From assembly GCF_037975245.1 (NCBI RefSeq), contig NC_092581.1, positions 4,316,001-4,380,000 on the forward strand: a stretch of 64,000 bases of DNA. Reading direction: 5' to 3'. The stretch comes from Apostichopus japonicus. Taxonomy: Eukaryota; Echinodermata; Holothuroidea; Aspidochirotida; Stichopodidae. The notes under the pieces were generated by a model. It was not told where the DNA came from and ran no database searches. It saw nothing but the letters and a program-made list of their open reading frames with translations. Shown here piece by piece: positions 25,301 to 31,300 of this stretch (position 1 is the first letter of the stretch; every line of letters starts with the position of its first letter). A program made the position numbers and the translations under genes.

Positions 25301-28300
25301 AACTAGTGTTTGACTAGAAAATGATCTCAGATATCTTCGGAGCAATCTCGAAAGGCTTTTGCGACTGCTCAAACCGTCTGATATTTTCATAGCATATCCT
25401 GACAATCGACAAATGTTACAGATCAGGGGTTCCGCAACTGGGGTGCATGAACCGCCAGGGGGTGCGTGAGTCCATCCCAGGGGCTTTGTGAGACGTTTCT
25501 GAAAGTCAAAACTAGAGTATTTTTTGTGGTACTAAAATCTGATATATCATATAATTTAGTAATGTACAAAAGTCGTACCTAATCGACAAACTCTTTTGGT
25601 GTTCCATACACATATGTTGCCATAGTAGTACCGTACCGTGCATTTGATAAATAACTGAATTATGAAACAGACACAGGTCGCATGACTTTGGTGAAGTTGG
25701 TGTAAGCATGACAGTACTTCGTGAAGATAAAGAGCTGATCTGATTTTGAAAGTTTCCAAATAAATATTTGTTCATCTCTTGTTTTTTTTTTCATAACAAT
25801 ATTACACTATGAACTTGATCTTTTACGAAGCACTGTTATGCATATTATAGTATAATAATGACTCAGACCGTGTCTCGAAAAGTTGGGGGTTCGTGGACAA
25901 CTCTGACATCCACAGGGGGTTCGTGAGGGATAAAGTTAGGGAAACCCTTTTATAAATGATGTTTGATAATTTGTTACCATAGGATGTGTAACCAACTAGC
26001 TGTTCTTTCGCAGGTTGGAGATAGCATCGTGATGAAAGCCAGAGAAACACTGGAACGGTCAATCCATCTGGTAGAGAACACCCCCAAGTGGGGAGCAAAA
26101 GTGGTTTATGGTGATACAGACAGGTGAGATGATTGATCCATTCTTGATCATCCACAAAGCCCTAATATCAAGTTACCATTTTTTTCCCTTTCAAGTCCCA
26201 TTCAATGTTCCCTTTCTCTCCATTTTACTCTGGATGGATCCAGTCATCGTTTAATTCATTTCACTAAAAGTAAAAATACCTTTTTAAATTTTCCATATTT
26301 TTCCAGATTCATGTTTTTTTTCCACTCGAGTTAAGTATTGCAATATTTTTTAACAAATTTCTCAGTGTTTAGCAATTATTACGATCCTATAATATATGGA
26401 AATATCTGAAAACACAAATACACTTTTTACTCTTCATCCGGTTGCATTTCTGAAGATGTTTTTCATGTCCCGTCCAATCTGCTCGGGTCTCACCCATGAC
26501 CCTCAGAAATTCACGTCACCAGGACCCCCCCCCCATTCCTCCTTGTTGAAGTCTTGATTTTTTTAATGGAAGTATATTATGAAAATGAAAGTACATTTCT
26601 TTCTTATCCTCTGATTCTTCTTGGCCCAACTATTATTGACCCTGGGGCCCCAACTTACCCCCCCCCCTTCCCTCTTGATTATCAGGCATATTCTCTAGTG
26701 TTAGATTTCTGTACACAGCATGATTTTAGCCATTCAGACAAAAGTAACCTTTTTTTTAAAGATTTTCTACCAACCTAATCTGAACATCATTATTCGTCAT
26801 GTTCTCATGCTCAATGTATGCTGATTATGAATGCTGATTTTTTTTTAGTTTTTTTTGTATCTTGATTTTCAGTTTTTAAAAGGAAAAATGATCAATACTG
26901 AGACTTGTAATGGAAAATGACTGTGGAAAAGCGAGGGGAAAAATAACAACAGAAAAAATGAAAATATAGCTTTTAAAAATAATAGAAAACATCTTTCTAC
27001 ATTGAAGAGTATTTTACTAGAATTTATAGTTCCAATGCCTTTTTATTAACATTTGTTTTTCTCTTACTTTCATGTTAGTATGTTTGTAATGGTGAAAGGT
27101 GCTACGAAGGAGAGAGCCTTTCAGGTCGGGAAGGAGATTGTCGCTGCCGTGTCAAAGGTCAACCCCAAACCTGTCAAGCTTAAACTAGAAAAGGTACCGT
27201 GTACATTTATTTTGGTGTTTTTTATAATATTTCTATTTATTCCCATAGCTTGCCTCCTGGGTCGTGTTTTTTCTTCAGTTCTATTATCTTGAACGCTCTT
27301 TGTGTCAGTAGTCGTTTTTTTTTTGCACTATAATAGAGAAAGTCTTATAACGGTGTATGAGCTCGCTTCAGTCGAAAGTCCCTCCAACGATGATGAAATG
27401 GACAATAATTTGTTAAGTCTCTGTTTTTTTTATGTTTTTTGTTTTTGCTTCGTTTAATTTCAACCATGCAGGTCTACAAGCCTTGCGTACTCCAGGCTAA
27501 GAAACGATACGTTGGGTTCAAGTACGAATCGCCGGATCAAGTCGAACCGGAACTGGAAGCTAAAGGGATTGAGACGATCAGAAGAGACACTTGTCCAGCC
27601 GTGGCCAAGGTATGTTATGAACAGATCGTAACCCTCATCCCTCATGCACGTAGGATATCTAAGCAAACATTTGACCAAAGCATTTGGACAGCTTGGTTTA
27701 ATTTGGGGTTAAAAAAGACGGAGGGTAAAAATAATGTCACTTGAAATCACAAATCATTCCATCCCACCATCCATCCTTCCATTCATCCCACCATCCATCC
27801 ATCCCACCATCCATCCCTCCATCCATTCATCTATCTACCCACCCATTTATCCATTCCACCATCAATCCATCCATCCCACCATCCATCCATTCACCCATCT
27901 ATCCATCCCACCAGCCATCCATCTATCCATCCCACCATCAATCCCACCCACCATCCATCCCACTATCCATCCCACCATCCATCCTACCATCCATCCCACC
28001 ATCCATCCATCCCACCATCCATCCATCCATCCATCCAATGGTAATCAGTGTGTGGTGTTTTGTCACATGTTTTTCTTGTAAATTTGTAAGCCTTTGACAG
28101 TAAGTGCCCCATAACAAGGGGGGAAGAAGTTTGCAAGTCTTGACAATTATTAACACTAGTCTTTTCTTCCTTGTAATCATCTTCCAGATTTTAGAGAAAG
28201 CCTTGAAGATTGTGTTCACAACTCAGAATATATCTCAGGTGAAACAGTACGTACAGAAACAATTCCAAAAGATTGTAGACGGTAGGATCAATCTCCAAGA

Positions 28301-31300
28301 GTTGGTCTTTGCGAAGGAATATAGAGGGCGGCAGTACTATAAGCCAGGAGCTTGCGTTCCAGCCTTGGAACTTACCAAGTAAGTATTTCTCCCTCCGCCC
28401 CCCTCCCCCCACCCCCTTCTTCTTTCTATCCTATTTTGTCAATTTAATTTGATCTTTTTTGTTGTCAGGTTAAATTTAATTAAATTATTATAGGTCATTT
28501 AGTTTTGACTCTTTTTTTTGTCAAAAAGATTTCATTTTGATATTTAGCAGTATTTAAATTTAAAACTTTTAAAACATTAAGATCATCTTTTTGAAAGGTT
28601 CAAATATAAATTTGATGTCTTGTAGAATAAATACACTCAATACTTGAAATTTACTTTTGAACTCAGAAGGCCCAAGGTTGATTCTCTTTAGCACAAAATA
28701 CAGTGTCCGATTGCCGAGTATATTTAGTATGTCTTTACCTTACTGTACTTCTGGAATATGGGAATCCTTTAACTACCTGATCCCTGGACGGGATCATATG
28801 ATCCTGGATATGATCCTTCATCTCTTGGGGTTTAGAATGTTCTCGGATGTTTGTGTGGTACTCTCTGCAACAAATGGTCGGAAAGGATGGTCTCTTACTT
28901 AAAGGGTGTGAAGACTTGGGCGCACTGCCGGTAATCTGACCTAGTTTCAATGAGGTGTAACAGAAGTGTTAGACACCACCATCAATGCCAAAAAATACCG
29001 TCGGTAATTAGATTCTAGTGTACAGTCAATACATACAGCTACGGTCAATACCCACAACACAGTGTACATAGCAGCGATGGACATCTCAGGTCTAGATAAA
29101 AGATAACAAGGTATCACGTTTCATTACTGTCTGCATTTTGTAGCGACATAAAAAAACTTCACTTGCAGTTAACTTTTTCAGAGGGCGGCACGCGGTTTGG
29201 GGCGAGTCTTCAGTGCCTTTAAACATGAATCGCTCAGAGAGTTAAAGCGCTGAACTGGTTTGAATCTTCCTCTAGACGAGTGTGATTGATTCTTTCATAT
29301 TTTGTTTCGTTATTATCTGTCCTAGCCGATCTGCCAATGCGGTATAGAGATATTTCCACGGTACATGTCAAGTATAAAAGTGTAGCGATTTTGATTGTCT
29401 CTTGCATCGACCAATAAAAACGATGTCGCGACTCTTCCTCTCAAGTACATCTCTTCTCAAATTTCTCAGGCGTAGTCTTTCAGTGGACAGAAGAGCGGAG
29501 CCAAGAGTAGGGGAGAGGGTACCCTACCTCATCGTCAACGGTGTCCCCGGTCTGCCCCTGATCCAGCTGGTCAGGCGTCCAGAAGAGATGGTCTCCGACC
29601 CGTCTCTCATCATCAATTCCACTTACTACATCACCAGACAGATCATCCCTGCTCTCAATCGTGTCTTTGGTATCATGGGAGTCGAGACGCTCCAGTGGTT
29701 TCAAGAACTGCCTCGGACGGTCAGGGTGTCCATGGCACCCACCAATCTGAAGAGCAATGCACGGAAAGTAAGTAACCAGGGGAGAGGGGATGGGGGTGGG
29801 GCAGGGTGTGCATGGCACCAACCAATCTGCAGAGCAATGCACGGAAAGTAAGTATCGGGGGGAGGGGGTGGGAGTGGGGCACGGTGTCCATTGCACCCAC
29901 CAATCTGCAGAGCAATGCACGGAAAGTAAGTCGGGGGAGGGGGTGGGAGTGGGGCATGGTGTCCATTGCACCCACCAATCTGCAGAGCAATGCACGGAAA
30001 GTAAGTATCGGGGGGTGGGGATCGGGGTGGGGGATGGGGGGTTGAATGAATGTCGAGGACAACAAATCAGAAGGTGGCTGACTAATAAAAAATGAAAATC
30101 TACTTACATGAACATTCTGCTGAGAGCAAAATGTCAGCCTTTTTTTTCTGAAGAATTAAATTTTACAAAGCAGTCAAAGGTTTAAATATGAAAGTCTATG
30201 TATTTTCATGATGTTTCTCATAAAAGGAGATTGCAAATGTAAGAGGACAGATGGCAATGCTATTTGCTAAAGCAGATATTAACAGTCTTGAAAATTACAT
30301 ATGATACTGGAATCTTGGAATTTCTCTGCCCGGAGTGGTCAAGGGGTTACTCCCATATTGCGGCCGAGTTTGGTGATTACTTCTAAATTTCCTCATACTG
30401 CGTCATTCAGACTCTGATGTCTGTGTAGTACTTATCCCCGTTACGGAAAACGGTCACAAAGTTTGGCAATCATCAGGCAAGTAGGGTGTGGTTTAAGTCT
30501 ACCGAACTGCCGTTACCGAGACAATAAGTTCTCTTGTGTCGTAAAGCAAACGTCTATCAGATATGACCAAACTGTTACCCAAGGTGAAAAGATGTATAAC
30601 ATGTTTTGTAAACTGCTACATAATATTTCCAGTTGCTTGTTTAAAAAAAAATATATAAAAAAAAATACCAAAAAAAACAAAGAGTGCTTCCTTTTGGAAA
30701 TAGATAAAAAACAATTGTTTGGCCAGAACAGAATTTGAAACTGTGACCTCAGGATGACATTGTCCTGTACTTTACTGACTTAACTGTATCTGGTCCTCAG
30801 TTGGTTGTCATCCTTTTATATAACCATTTCTTTCCTGTTTTGCTTCTTTTTGGTTTTTGGTATCTATCAGGGAACCATCAGCCAATACTTCTGTAGTTTG
30901 AACTGCGCCATCTGTGACCAGCTGACCAAGACCGGCCTCTGTGACGACTGCAGACGACAACCACAACTGGCTTCAGCCGTCTTGAACAGAAGAATTCAGG
31001 ACCACCAGAGAGCGTGGATACACTTAACAAAGGTTTGTTTAGTCAGAGCATTGCAAAAACAATATCAGAAATAAAATTCTAGGTAGTTACCTATTTCTAA
31101 GGGTCTTTCGAAAAGCCATGAAAACAAATTTCAAATCCTATATTTGTTTTCCCACTACAGTGTAGGGTAATAATATAAGCAAAAAAAATTATGATGCTAA
31201 ATTATATATATCATTTTCCCTCTGTTTATTCCGATTGCACGTAATTTTACAGTGATTCTTAAGCGACAGATACAGTGATTCGCATATTTACATTTATATC

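Noticed and set aside
27734-28097. Pro/Ser/Ile/His open frames in the CCAT repeat.
   Set aside because: Repeat artefact inside an intron.
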